This document shows, piece after piece, positions 36,660 through 51,336 of a DNA stretch of 64,000 nucleotides (position 1 is the stretch's first letter; the number at the start of each line of letters is the position of its first letter). The translations under genes and the position numbers were made by a program. Source of the stretch: Maea johnstoni (taxonomy: Eukaryota > Annelida > Polychaeta > Spionida > Magelonidae); contig OZ012685.1 of NCBI GenBank assembly GCA_963942565.1, positions 4,175,711 to 4,239,710 on the forward strand. The letters are read 5' to 3'. The notes under the pieces are model-generated. The model did no database searches and was not told the DNA's origin. It saw nothing but the letters and a program-made list of their open reading frames with translations.

Positions 36660-36913
36660 TTCAACCCAATATTTCGCACAGCAGCCAAAAGCAGCCAAAA
36701 GCAGCCAAAAGCAGCCTGGCAATTTTGGTGAAATCTTTCAGGCTAAAGCATAACTGAGAAAATATTTGAAGGAGAAATGTTAATTAGAACATTACAAACA
36801 ACTCTTCTTAAGACATTTTGAAAAATTGTACTTAATTCAAAGGTTATTGCCAAAAGTATCAGACCCAGACGAAAACTTCTAGAGGAGCTCTTAAGCAGTA
36901 ATTAATGGGTTAA
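36660..36913 (-). mobile_element. Family A MITE with a triplicated AGCCAAAAGC motif
   Basis: Left end eroded (TCAACCCAATATTTCGC). CAGCCAAAAG occurs four times in tandem where other copies have it once. Right end AGTAATTAATGGGTTAA. Confidence 0.8.
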
Positions 36914-37122
36914 TTAGGTTATTCTAATAAACTCACTGCTGTCCAGGCAACCTCCAGGACGGGAGATGGAATTCTTAAGAAGTGGAGATGAGACCAAGAG
37001 ATGTGGCATTGACACCCTTTTTTATGTACTGAATAGATTGTATTGCACTGTTTAACTTTATGTTTATGTTCCGTCTTGTCATTGAAACATTTATTCAAAT
37101 CAAAATCAATTAATAAGAGATA

Positions 37123-37341
37123 CAGTATTTGCCCGATTAAGCACACGGTGTGGGTAGAGGTTGGGAAATTTTTCTGAAGTAGGGGTGTTGGCGATCTTCC
37201 ATTTTACCGCACCCCTCAATGATTGCCGGTCGGAGCGTAATAGCCGTTATTGCACCTATGCGCTCTCGCTGTTCAGTTTGCTTAAACATTCCCCGGGGGG
37301 TGCGCTTATTCGGGACCATGCGCTTAATCGGGCGAATACGG
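37123..37341. mobile_element. Tc1/mariner-like MITE, TA target duplication
   Basis: 219 bp with ends CAGTATTTGCCCGATTAAGC and GCTTAATCGGGCGAATACGG, flanked by TA. CpG-rich compared with the surroundings. The paired open frames on both strands here are shadows of the repeat. Confidence 0.8.
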
Positions 37342-37740
37342 TATATTGTGAATTTTCATTCAGCCGTCATGGCTGTTTTTGGACTGAAAACCTATCAGTA
37401 GTCAGCTTCCAAACTGAAAAAAGAAATCGAAAGGCATTCATAGTTTCTAAGAAAAAAGACAAGAGAAATAAGACCAGGGGCATATATCTTTTTTCTTATC
37501 ACTGCTGCGGCTATGTCACTTAAAGATGCTGACAGTCAGACATCCAACTTGTTCCATTAATAATTCCCTGCATTAACCTTCTACAATTCCTTAAATAGAT
37601 AAAACGTGTGCCTATGGTTCCTCGGAACACATACCTCTATGAATAATTAACATACTAGTTGAATCAAAGGGCAGTGCAGTGTTTTCTGCGAGTCAAATAG
37701 AACTGGAATGCCTATCAACTTCCACATCAATCAAGTGTGT

Positions 37741-37787
37741 GGTGTGTGCAGTCCCTCTCCCTAGCCGGACCACTGAACCGCCCCTGG
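37741..37787 (-). mobile_element. hAT-like terminal fragment
   Basis: Minus strand begins CAGGGGCGGTTCAGTGGTCC. Only one end seen. Confidence 0.35.
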
Positions 37788-37873
37788 CAATCAAACCAAA
37801 CAACTAGCAACATGTTACTGTGGCACTTCAACCATTAAACCATTCAGGCTTGGAAGGCACAGAAATAAATGGG

Positions 37874-38093
37874 TTAACCCATCAATGCGGGTGGTCGCTT
37901 GCCGTACAAAAACACCTTCACTCTGTTGGTAGTATTTTTCAAAAAATATTTGAAGCAGAAATGCCGTTTTGAACCGAGCTAACAACTCTCTTCCCAATGT
38001 ATTGTCTATTTATGCTTGATTCCTTATTTTCAAAAGAATGATAGATTCAGACGACACTTTTCAAGGAATTCAGTCTAAGCATGAGCTGGGTAA
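37874..38093 (-). mobile_element. Family A MITE, abutting an A end
   Basis: Starts at the palindromic joint GGGTTAACCC; 37834-37877 to its left is a short remnant ending AGAAATAAATGGGTTAA. Right end AAGCATGAGCTGGGTAAA. Confidence 0.7.
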
Positions 38094-39699
38094 ATACTCT
38101 ATTTCTTAGTCTATTCATTAAAACCTGGAGGGCAAGAAACTTCTCCAGGCGTTAACAACCTCCATCAAAGGTTTATCTTTAACCCTTCCAATGCCAAACA
38201 CCCATACATACATGCTAGATCCAGGTGCTGCAGATTTAGATTGACACCTCAATGTAACAGCTCACAATTACAACATATTTGATGATATATCAAATATCAA
38301 TCTCCATAAAGCGAAAAACTCCTTCTCTATGTTAGAAATGTAAGACATGAAAGTGAGAGAAACGGGGGTTGCAGAAAGATTTGTATATGAGTAGTACTTC
38401 TTTACAAAAGTGCCGATGAAAGGTTGAGAACCCCTTTATTAACCAATCAATACTTGAGAATAATTCCCTTAGAAATTGTCGGTGAGGGGCCACTGAATTA
38501 TCATACAATCACATTTGGCTCAGTGCACAGTAGATACATCCACCGGCGGATCCACACTGGTGATTCCGGTGACAAATCACCGCTCAATTTAAAAAGTGGA
38601 TGTTTGGCACCGGTCAAATCCGCGAGCTGATTCCTGCCTGTTCACACCACCACTTTTTAGACAGGCGGTTAGAGGGCATCATGCCCCGGAATGGCCGGAT
38701 AGATTTCCTTAAATAAAACCCTTGGGACTGGTGGATTTATGAAGAGGAGGCAGTCAACTCTACATTGTTCTCGCGACCGGCCGCCAGACACAATTAGTCT
38801 CCATGGGGAATTGATAAGGACCGCAGATATCGGTCGGGGGAGATAGTAATTCCCTGTGGAGATGATTATCAATCCCTGGCAAACACGTGATTATACTCGC
38901 TGCTAGGAGCGCTGGTAAGCACTAAGCAACCATGGTTGGAGTGTTGAGAGTCATGCCGCAGCTGTACAACTGAAGTCATCTCTTCACTTTAAAGTAGAGA
39001 ACGACTTTGGGAACTTGGTATACAAGTATAAACATTTCAACGACTAAATTTTTAGGAAATCATGAACAATATTAGGAGGTAGTATTGTAACATTAATGGT
39101 AGATTATACTAGTCAACGTATATTGGTGTCCAATTGCTCTTTTGTCAGTTTTAGATGGAGTGTATTCAGGATTAACTAGGTAAATGCATCAGTTAATTGA
39201 ATCCCCTGGACGGTAGGGGGTGGGGGATAGTCTTCTGACCTTCTGCCCTATTTTTCATAGTCCCGACACCTAGGGCACACCTTTTTGTCAGTTAGCCCCA
39301 CCCCTAGGGCACATTTTGTGAAAATTGAAAAAGGAATTTGAAAATAAACTTTTCTTTTGTTTTGATTTGGACAATTACAAGAACTAATTTCATTTGTTTG
39401 CCCACTTTTTGATGGCCGATTGGGCTAATCAAAATCAAGTAATTGGGATATTTATTAAGGAGGGTTTTGGAGGTATTCACTATCCCCGCCTTGTGGGGAT
39501 AGTGCATGTGAAGTGTAATATGTAAGCAATCACTACAGTTTCAGAAATAAGGAAATATTTTACCCATAAATTAGCCTTTTATTATGAAATCCATTCCAAA
39601 GATCAGTAGTGAGTAATGAGTGGTTCAGTATATGGATAAGAAATACTAAAAATAAAATGGAATTCTTTGAAAAGTAAGTCAATAAAATTTATAATTTTA
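38094..39699. other. Intron sequence, partly GC-balanced
   Basis: 38500-38940 has GGCGGATCC- and CACCGG-type words and frames on both strands without similarity. No exon recognised. Confidence 0.45.
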
Positions 39700-39853
39700 A
39701 ATGCCGCAAGTTGCTGAGAATACATCTCAGAGCGTCGAAAACCCTTGGGCTTCTGGGGGCCCCAGACCCCCGGCCACTAGTCCCGAGCACCTTAGGTGCC
39801 TGGTTGCCATTAAATTTTGGCACCAGTCAAATTCAGGTGTGTATCCGCCCCTG
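39700..39853 (-). mobile_element. hAT-like terminal fragment
   Basis: On the minus strand it starts CAGGGGCGGATACACACCTG and continues through TGGTGCCAAAATTTAATGGC and a GGGGGTCTGGGGGCCCCC block. CAGGGGCGGAT ends are typical of some hAT elements. The other end was not found; the 60-codon frame here matches no known gene. Confidence 0.5.
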
Positions 39854-40133
39854 ACATCTGACTGTTTTGTGCTGCATTACTAACACGCCTGCAGTGTAAT
39901 AAGTGCTGCAGTGGAGTCAGAAACAGCCAGTCTCTAGAAAAAGACCTGCGGGCAACCAGTCCTTCCTATATTCTTCCCAGTGGGTGAGTCAGTTAAGCAG
40001 TTGCTCATGCTAAGTACATTACAATGATAAGAATAGCAGGTACTTTCAGTGCTATGTCAATCTGTTTCTTACCCTAATCCTGGTAAACAAAACTCTAGAA
40101 AGTCAAGGTTATTTCTGGTAGCTGCTAAGAAGT

Positions 40134-40326
40134 TTAACCAATTAGTGCTCCAAAAACAACCAAAAACGACCAAAAGCGGCCTGACAATTTTAATGAAATA
40201 TTTATGGCAAATGCATAGTTGGGAAAAAAACTGAAAGAGAAATGATAATCAGAGCACAACCAACTACTATCCTACAAATATCTGGTAAAATTATCACAAG
40301 AATTATAGAACTAGATAACAGTTTAA
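40134..40326 (-). mobile_element. Family A MITE, shortened
   Basis: TTAACCAATTAGTGCTCC, repeated CAACCAAAAACGACC units and GCGGCCTGACAATTTTAATG. The right half is degraded. Confidence 0.65.
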
Positions 40327-40537
40327 GTGGTGGAGCACCCAGGGAATTTGTACTGCCTGATCCCAAGTCATAAGCACTTTTCTCACTTCCTGTTCATTAG
40401 TTCACAATGCTGATACACATTCTGTCCTAATTAGGATGATTTTCTTGTCACATACCATGATAACATGAGGTAAGCCTAAAACGTCATTATCCACTGTCCC
40501 CCACACTGCATTTCCATTCAAATAGTAGTAAGGAAAT

Positions 40538-40770
40538 TTAACCATTTCATGCCTGCATGGATGTCAACTTGACCAGTGTCGTCTGGACCTGTCATACTTT
40601 TAAAAATAACTTCAAAATGAAGCATTAATCTGCAAACTATTTGAATGAGAGTTGTAGATAAAGTCTTAATGAACAACTCTCCTTGAAATATTTTTAACAA
40701 TTGCTTTCATTGAAGAAATATCACCAAAATAGTCAGGCGATTTTGGTTACTACAGGCATAAATGGGTTAA
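40538..40770 (+). mobile_element. Family A MITE, well preserved
   Basis: 233 bp, TTAACCATTTCATGCCTGC to ACTACAGGCATAAATGG then GTTAA. Confidence 0.88.
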
Positions 40771-41403
40771 TCAAACAGCTCATCCGGTCCACGGCTAACG
40801 CTGTTTTGATGAGCCCCTCATTAAACATTCATGTCCGGAGATTGCATCAGTGTACAAGCCGATGCTAGCATTGTGTTGATGGCGGTCCCGGGCGACTCTC
40901 ATTATATTGCCTTGTCACCTACTCCGGCAGTCAGAGCTGGCGAGAGAAACACTTCCCAAGTGTACATGTATGCAAGTCACAAACCACCATAGGGAAAAGC
41001 TACATTACATATATATATGCACGCAATAGAACACAAGGCGACTTCAAAAAAGTGTAGAGTATCTTGTACTAAACAAATATCAATACCAACATAGTTTGTC
41101 TAGTTGCGCGATTTGAGGCCTCTGTCGCACACTGGTTCGGCAATGCGACAGTTAGACACCCCTAGCAAAGGTACCAACAAAGGTTTCAGAATTATTTTCT
41201 GACCATGCCTCGTAAGTTAGTTTATGATTTTTACTTCTGGGTATTTGTCTGATTTTCCGTACAAAATGTACAGTGTTCAGAAAATCAGGTTGCCCATCAT
41301 CAGCAAGTGTAAACTAAAATATACTTGCCAAAATCCCTTTTATTTCAAAAATTCACTAGCCGGGGCAGGTGGGCAAGTACTTATGATATGTAGCTCCCTG
41401 ATA
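40771..41403. other. Intron sequence, possible unique island
   Basis: 40780-40960 is GC-balanced and repeat-free by eye. 41310-41400 contains ACTTGCC/GGCAAGT inverted words of a likely old MITE. Confidence 0.4.
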
Positions 41404-41596
41404 ACAATTTAAAGGCTGCTGATAGTGTGCAAAACTTCAAGAAACAGCTGAAAACATTGCTATTTCAAAAAGAGTTTATTTGACTATATGGACTATAATC
41501 ATCTGTCCACTGACTTATTCTTTAAAAAGCTTTTGAACATTATAGGTGGAAAGGGCGCTATATCAAATATCAAATATTACTATTAATTATTATTAT
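41404..41596 (+). mobile_element. CR1/L2-like LINE, 3' end
   Basis: C-terminal piece NLKAADSVQNFKKQLKTLLF plus QKEFI and a stop. The same 3' UTR as at 32079 and 857 follows, ending in TATTACTATTAATTATTATT. The A-A-D-x-V/M-Q-N-F-K motif is shared with the copy at 857-1180, so all three belong to one LINE family. Confidence 0.75.
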
Positions 41597-42048
41597 GTTG
41601 TTGTTGCCTGAAGTGTCACAGCTCAAGCAACACTATCCATACAATACTCTATTAGCGTGAATGGGTTAATTGTTTGCACAGAAATCCCTACACAGTAGAA
41701 AGAAGAGCAGATAATCTGCTAGGCCCAATTACCACTATATGCCATGTGAGTGCTTAGGAAATATCACTTTCATGGTAACTTCTGTTTACCCTACAAGTGT
41801 ACAATCTATCAATCATCACATAACAATTTACACAAGGGGAATAAGCTGCTTACTGAGAGTTAACTGGGAATTGCCTGGTGTTGGACCCCTTTCTTTTCAA
41901 CTAGGATTACGACAAGCTTAATAATGAAGTGGATAACATGGGTGTTTATTTACAAATGTAATGCAAAGAATTCTGTAGTAATGTTAGGGTGATCTTGCAT
42001 ATAGGGTAAATACCCATAAGGAGGCATGTGTAAATCTCATGAACATAT

Positions 42049-42510
<462 letters not shown>

Positions 42511-42511
<1 letters not shown>

Positions 42512-42644
42512 CAAATATGACATGTCAGTGTGGATATCCTGATGGAATGTCTCCTAGAGGGAGGATGAGCGGAGCCCTTGGGAAAACCATCCTCCCTCTG
42601 GGAGACATTCCATCAGGATACCCACACTGGCATGGCATATTTGT
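42511..42644. repeat. Long hairpin beside (TA)n
   Basis: Arms of about 55 bp (ACAAATATGACATGTCAGTG, GAATGTCTCC, GAGGGAGGATG and their complements) with a loop near 42568-42588. It begins right where the 435-bp (TA)n tract ends. Confidence 0.85.
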
Positions 42645-42887
42645 TTTATTATACCGAACAAACCCCAATATTGTAAAATATCAATGAAAACAACAGTAGA
42701 TCCGCTGGTGCGGTTGGAAAGAGCGTCTGCTGCTTTGTTCACAATGGCAAGGTCACAGATGACTGATGATTCACATATTCCCCGCTAGGCATCACTAGTG
42801 ACAACGGTGGCCGTAACGCCAATCAGTGGACATGATGATTGGCAATGGTTAAGTCAGCCAATCACGGCTTACGATCTTAATGTGAGG

Positions 42888-44248
<1,361 letters not shown>

Positions 44249-44338
44249 GAAATTTACCAAAAAAATGAATGAATGAATAAATAAACAATTAAATACATAT
44301 ATAAATAAATAAATAAGTAAATATATAATAATAATAAC

Positions 44339-44383
<45 letters not shown>

Positions 44384-44519
44384 CATAATTATAATGATAA
44401 TAGTAATAACAATAATAATTTTATTAAAGAAGTGCATCATATTTGAAATTTACCAAAAAATGAATGAATGAATAAATAAACAAATAAATGAATACATATA
44501 TAAATAAATAAGTAAATAC

Positions 44520-44570
<51 letters not shown>

Positions 44571-44600
44571 GTAATAGTAATAACAATAATCAAATTTTGA
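44249..44600. repeat. ~190-bp tandem duplication rich in TAAA and TAA repeats
   Basis: GAAATTTACCAAAAAAATGA at 44249 recurs near 44440. Each copy has (GAAT)n, (AAAT)n and (TAA)n runs (44325-44415, 44520-44590). Confidence 0.88.
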
Positions 44601-45104
44601 AATACTGAATGAGATATACTGTACCGCCCACTTTTCATATATTATTGAACAGAAAATGAAAATTGGCACAGGATGTCATCAACATTATCATTCTGACAAT
44701 ATCCACTTAATTCAGAGCAGCTAAGGTTCTAGCGCCTAATAAATAGTTGTTCGCAAACAACCATTTATGACCCCATTGATGGTCGTCAACAATAACTAGC
44801 AATTTCGACAGCCAATGAAAGTACCGCTCTTCATGAATTGTTTATAACACAGGGAAGACCTATTCTTTCACGAGATCACACCTCAGATTATATTGAATAT
44901 GTGTATGTACATTTGGTTTTTACGAAGGATGCAAAAGAACAGTTCCACTGTGACCTGGAGATTATCAATCAAACATAAGGTTAAAATACATTAAGCTAAT
45001 TAAGTCATCAGCAAAATAAGAATTTGCACTGTCTACTCTAACATTTGCGAGAGCGTGCTATGTCAGTCTCATTGACCCGAGGTTTTTCTCAAGCATTACT
45101 ACTT

Positions 45105-45374
45105 TTAACCCATTTGTAACTTCAGCCTTGGCCACAATGATATTCACTAGATATTCAGAGGAGAATTGTTGGTTTATTTACAGTGACCATTTTCTCCATC
45201 CAACATATGCATTTTTGGAATGTATGACCATGATAGTGGACAGGTAGCTGCAATAGACATTAATGTTAAGAGCCATAGTAAACACATTTGATAGATGTTA
45301 TGCAAAGATATAATAATTTAACTATAACCCATTCATTCCCAAAATTCCCTTGACATCTGATCAGCATCATACAA

Positions 45375-45378
<4 letters not shown>
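45105..45378. mobile_element. Two degraded family A MITE ends
   Basis: TTTTAACCCATTTGTAACTT near 45103 and ACTATAACCCATTCATTCCC near 45322. The second is truncated by the (TA)n tract at 45379. Neither has a recognisable right end. Confidence 0.45.

Positions 45379-45467
<89 letters not shown>
45379..45467. repeat. (TA)n
   Basis: About 90 bp of TA between a family A end and a LINE-like tail. Confidence 0.95.
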
Positions 45468-45470
<3 letters not shown>

Positions 45471-45560
45471 GATAATAATAATAATCTTTATTTCAAGAGG
45501 GTAACACAGTCAAATGATTTATTGATCTTCCCAGAAACCTGGCACTTAAGTCACACCTTA
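45468..45560 (-). mobile_element. LINE-like 3' tail
   Basis: On the minus strand the sequence ends GTTACCCTCTTGAAATAAAG followed by (ATT)n, a frequent form of non-LTR retrotransposon 3' end. It runs into the (TA)n tract at 45379-45467. No coding part was recognised. Confidence 0.45.
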
Positions 45561-46012
45561 TATCAAACTTCTACATAATTATATTTGTATGTGTGTGTGT
45601 GTGTAAAGATAAAAAACTTTAAATTAAATTTATCAAATTTAAAATGAGTTATTACATGGACTTGTGTGAGAAATGATTGTTCTCCAAGTATCACTGAAAT
45701 ATTGCCTATTAAACAGGTTAATAGGTAAGGATGAGTCAAGCAGCCCATGGAAACATTTTGATTTATGAGACCAGCCATGCATGCAGGATTCCCGCCTCCG
45801 AAAAGAAAAGGGCCATAGAACTTATGGCCCAGAAATAACTAGAAAGAGGCTCTGCAGATGTAGTACATAATACTAAACCAGTCTAGTTGGTGCTGAAAAT
45901 GCTTGCATTTTCTTTAGCTGTAGGTAGAAACAAAAGAGGCATCAATATCTATCCTTAAACTTGATTCAGGACGTTAGGAACCTTGTATAACATCACAATA
46001 CTTGGGTCCCAT

Positions 46013-46198
46013 GGTGGCCGGTTGCATAAAACATTCTAAAATTAAGGTACCTTTAGCTCTATCTATGAGCAAAGGTTTTCCACTTAATCTTATAATCCTT
46101 AAGTATTAAACCTTGAGTAAATGAAGGGGAACCTCGCCACCTAAAGGATTTTACCTAAAGGGATTCCTAACCTTAAGATGTTTTATGCAACAGGGCCC
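46013..46198. mobile_element. MITE with GGTTGCATAAAAC inverted ends
   Basis: Left GGTGGCCGGTTGCATAAAAC and ATTAAGG; right CCTTAAGATGTTTTATGCAA then CAGGGCCC. The interior has ACCTTTAGCTC and ACCTAAAGG-type repeats. Superfamily not assigned. Confidence 0.65.
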
Positions 46199-48518
46199 AG
46201 AAATCAAACATTTGCCAGAAAATGTCTCTCATACTGAACCCTGCATGGTGAAATAGCTGCCAGCACAGTCATCCCCTTTTCAATATTTCTTGCCGAGCTA
46301 ATGTGCTTAAAAGCCCTCCAAGGAGCGAGTCACTGTGTGCTGGCTCTACGGAAGAAGACTGAGCGTGAAGCAATTGAGCAACCAAGTGCCAGCAGCCGAC
46401 TCGTTCCTTGCCCGCCCGACAGCCGAAACAGCTCTGGCTGATAACTGAAGAGCATCACGGGACACGCGGGATGGGACCACAGGGTTATTATGCTGTATTA
46501 CAGTGTAATGAAATGCCCATGTATTGCTCGTCACTCAATGTGGACAGACAGGCAGCCGTGTGATATTCAGCATATTGTTTTCTCACATAACACTGTTAAC
46601 ACATCAATAAGGCCAATCAGACTTAAGTAGTCCCTACACACTGCAGGGACAACTAGAAAGCTATCTGCTGAGCGCACTAGTCATGGATACCAGTAATTGA
46701 TACAATACCAAATACCCATATCAAATGCAAAAAATAAATTGAAGCGAAGATGTTGAGTATTGTATCGTATTGTTTAAGATCTAAATATATGTTTATAAAT
46801 TGACTTAATTGCTAACTGGACGTCTCCACCTGAAGGCTGTTCGCGATTTATTAGCAAGATTTCTGAAGCTGGCATTACTAAATTTAACAAAATTAGGTCC
46901 CTGGGTAGCTGAAATCTGCATATCGTTAAAAATAATGTTAGGTTATTGTGTAGTTAAGGAAAAAATTTAAATTGTATTGTTGTAGTGTGAAAATTTTAAA
47001 GGTGCCAATCCCTATGGGTAGGGCTCACCCTCTGGAGGCTTGAGGGGTTAGGGGTCTGATATGTTACAGTTAACATCAAACTATAAAGGTAGAAAATGTT
47101 CAATTATTTTTTTAGAAATTCAGATTTCAAAATTGAAATAACATAGACTACTATTGTAGAAAATGTTCAATCTTTTTTTTTAGAAATTCAGATTTCAAAA
47201 TTGAAATAACATAGACTACTATTTTCAAAACTACATTGTTATTGTTTACATTGAAGTCATGATAAAGTTATTTTAAATTAAGTAACAAAGTTGTTGAAAT
47301 AAGATAAATATTGTATGCAAATATTGCATTGGAAGGCATCAAATAGGTAGATAACTTCATAGGATGGATCCATACATATATAGATAGGGTAAATAGTGAT
47401 CAATACATGCACACTAGTTGGTAGCAATGGTGTCTATATATTGGCTGATTAATTGTTAATTTGAAAACTGTCAATACTAATATTGAGCCAATCAAAATGA
47501 TAGGAGGAGATTTTGACAAGCAGCCAATGAGATTTTGCAGCCAGCCAGATATGAATCTTGTCTGGAGCCACGTCCGTGTACGGCAGACACAGCTATAGCC
47601 TTAATCTATGAGCGGCTTGGCATCAACATCATAGCAGGTTAGTTCTATATGTAGGCTACTATGGAACAAAGAGAAGGCCGGAATTTCAAAACTGGGTGCC
47701 CAAAATTGGCAGTTCCAAAGTTTTGGGGTGTCAAATATTTTTAGGGGGACCACAATATACCAAGATTACAACCATAAATATGTATTAACTTAATAAAATA
47801 AGGCATAATATCCTTATATACAATGTCATGACGAATTATACTAAAGTGAAAAAAAATCAATTATTTGCTTGAAACAAATATCAAGAAATTTCTAAGGGTG
47901 AATATTTGAGGGTTTGGGTTTCCATATGATACCCTGCTGATTAAGACAATGGCCAGGGCTATGGTATACAGAGTGGGTTCAATAATGCCCCTCTTTATAC
48001 ATCAATCATTGGGTAGGTCCCCAGCCCCAGACTGGGCAGGACCAAGGACCTAACCTGCAGGAGTCAAGGACCCAGCCAACCTGACTGGCCTGCTTGATTG
48101 GTCTAACCTGACCCTCTACATAATACATTGGTCATGTGACCCAATTAAACAATTGGTTCTGATTGGTTAATTACCCCCACAGGAAGTGGGCTGTTTTTGG
48201 TTAAGGGAGGCGCTCAAGCACATTGCAAGTACCTAGGCAGGTGCAACCCACCAACCAAGTCAAGTTTCTGCCAATTGGGCTAGGGGCTATTCCCTTCACT
48301 GACCCTAGCCACTAGGCTAGTTGTAAGATTCAGCTACCTTGATCCAAGTGCCAAGACCACTACAGGCCCCGAACACACAGATAGCATTAGGTGGATAAAC
48401 TGCCCAGTTGTTAACTATATCTGAAGGTGTGGAAGTTAAATGGATTACCTTTACATAATGGTAGGGAAGCCAAGCCCAGATTATCCAAATCGAATGTTAC
48501 TTAGAAATTCCTAGAATA
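46199..48518. other. Intron sequence with a weak element and a tandem duplication
   Basis: 46680-46790 resembles the TAGGGAT element piece at 22765. 46320-46480 and 47960-48360 are GC-balanced, apparently unique stretches. Confidence 0.4.
47089..47222. repeat. 67-bp tandem duplication
   Basis: GTAGAAAATGTTCAAT, AGAAATTCAGATTTCAAAAT and AACATAGACTACTATT occur twice, almost unchanged. Confidence 0.92.
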
Positions 48519-48727
48519 TCAACACTTCCAATGCTGAAGCTACTCTCTTCAAAAGGATGCAAAGATTTTGGAAAAAAACATCTAATCCTTGTCATATTGG
48601 TATTCATTAGATAGCTCTCGCTAGGTACTCTCAGATGAGTACCCATGTTCCAGGGCATCAGGCATTTTTAAGGTTTTTTGCATCATTTTGCATCAGCCAA
48701 ATTAGCCACCAGCAGTAAAAGGGTTAA
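48519..48727 (-). mobile_element. Family B MITE
   Basis: CTTCCAATGCTGAAGCTACT, GATAGCTCTCGCTAGGTACT, GGCATCAGGCATTTTTAAGG and CACCAGCAGTAAAAGGGTTAA-like right end. The left TTAA is mutated. Confidence 0.8.
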
Positions 48728-49441
48728 AGATGAGATTAATATCTAAATATGCTATATTTGCTATTCATTATATCATTTTGATTAATGAATAACTTTGATA
48801 TGAACCGTAACTCAGGTTAGGAATTTCTATACCATAATCCATAAGATACTAACAACCAAAAAGACAAATTTCTTTTAAAATTCATTTCATCAGTTGGTTT
48901 TTACAGAATTCAAATCGCTCTGCTGAAATATAAAAAATGCTTCTTTTGCAAAACGCTATTGTTGTTTTACTTTCCTAATTACTGACAGCGATACATTATT
49001 TAAGGGTGTATATAGTCCCTGAAGGATGGAGCACCATCCGTACAGATAACCAGTCAGCCTGGAGAAAAAATCTCACTTCCCTGCCTGTTGAGCTGTTCCA
49101 GAAACATAGAAAAAAGAGTTGTGCATTTTTTACTGTGTTGGTGGGTGGGGGGGGGGGGGGGGAAGGATGTGTGGGATCTGAGATGTGAGTCTACGTGAGG
49201 GAGGCCATGGCGGGTAGATTAATGGCTGCCACCTCTACTCCTATTTGAGGACAAGGTATTTCTGGAGCTGTTAAACCAAGACAGGCGAAAGCAGTCTGTT
49301 TCTACAACCCAAACATGCCAGACCAGCTATTCCCGTCACAGTGCATCTAACACACAGCCCTGGGACAACCACAAATAGACACGCAGTTATTTAGGATTTC
49401 TGCTGTGCACATTATTGTCCAGATAAGAAATCTGCATAACC
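48728..49441. other. Intron sequence, nothing recognised
   Basis: Apart from a G16 run, no repeat or exon recognised. Confidence 0.5.
49147..49162 (+). repeat. G16 homopolymer
   Basis: Poly-G run. Confidence 0.9.
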
Positions 49442-49760
<319 letters not shown>

Positions 49761-51336
49761 GCCCTGTATGGCAGAAAAAATTTAAATACCCTGAATTCCA
49801 GATTATCCAAAAGCCATATGCTACAATATTTATGATGGCTTCAATATGCATGAGGGTGATTACTGGCTATTTACTAGGTATTAGGGAGGAATCAATTGCA
49901 TTCCACCTTTTTCATCTGCCAAGCCAAATGAAAAGGTGCACATACTTTACATTGCCAGACATTGCCTAATTTGAACAGGTACCAAAAAGTGAAATCCCTA
50001 AAATGAATAAGATTTATGAAGAGCTTCAGGAATGTTTCCCATGTGATATAAAATTTTTGTAAATTCTCAATTGACTTGGCCAGTAAATGAGGCAGATATG
50101 TTTCTGGACCAGGAAACAACAATAGGAAATTTTAACGAAAACTGACTGTAACTAACCGTAAGGTTTTTGGACATAAGGAAACATAAGAATCTTTTTCGAG
50201 AAACTGACCATAGGTAACCTTTTTTCTTGGGCTTACCAACATATCAACATATCGCTAAACCGTTATGTACATACATGCTCCACAATGAGAACAAGTTGGA
50301 AAACTGCCACCAGCAGAGTTGCAGTCCATTCACACAGCCTTTTCCTCAAGCCTCATTATCCAACCACAGGACAATCAAGCAGCCAAAATTAAGCTCCTTA
50401 GTTGTCATGGGGATATCAATATCGCCATCTCTTTGAAGAATTATTGGATTTAGTTTAGGATAAAAATAATTCCTGGTAGTCATTCTATCAATCAATGTAT
50501 CAGCGTATTGGTATCCTTTGTTGCAATAGCCATTACCTGAATATTGTGTTTAGCTGGTGATGCATTCATGACTGGGGATTTCCGTCAAAACATGTTTGAA
50601 GAGACTTAATACATTCTGCCAACATACTTTGGCCAATGGCTATGTGCCCTAACAAAAATAGGTGACCAACTATAAATGCAATCATTACCATTAAATAATC
50701 CACATTAATGAATAGATTAACGTAATAGTGTAATATAAACTTGAAAAACACCAAACATTGTTTATTAATCAACATCTATAAATTCAACAATCTCATCCCT
50801 CATTTTGCAAATAGGGCAGCTCATTTTTTACATGTTTTATTGGTGCAAATGGGATGATGAATACACCATGAATCATTTTCCTATATAGATATTAAGTTGA
50901 CCAGAGATGGGGGAAATAGTACAGTTTATAGTAAAAATAATCTGAAACATCCCAGTGTAATCTCAAAAGCCAAGATATCTGCGGTTGATGAAAAAAAGGA
51001 AATTATATGGTGAATTTTAAGCAACATTTGAATACAAGTAAACATTACCTTCGGTAAACTACTTTCTAAGATGCCCCTTCTTCCATAAAATACATATAAA
51101 TATTTCATTATAAGGATTCTCAGAAAAGATGGCTTACTGGACCCATAATGGGTTTAATAATTAACAGGCCAGCTGGTACAAAGCCAGCCTAAGAGAGAAT
51201 ATTTCATGCACCAGCTCGGCCATATTTCTGACCACCGTTAACTGGCTTGACCAGCTGTGAAGCTTAATTACCATGAAGTCCAGCAAAATTACCTGCTAAG
51301 TCAATACCATTTTCAATGTTGTTATTAGCATTAACT
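49761..51336. other. Intron sequence, nothing recognised
   Basis: The minus-strand frames (49892-50122, 50566-50775) were compared with Slo S1/S2 by eye and do not match. Confidence 0.5.

Noticed and set aside
40031-40078. Minus-strand KKQIDIALKV after an AG, resembling the Slo1 QIDxAFN block of S2
   Set aside because: The essential AFNxFFxxYF residues are missing, there is no good donor, and other exons of this gene are well conserved. Taken as chance.
42690-42780. tRNA-like sequence (TGGTGCGGTTGGAAAGAGCG resembling an A box)
   Set aside because: No B box and no cloverleaf; at best the head of a decayed SINE.
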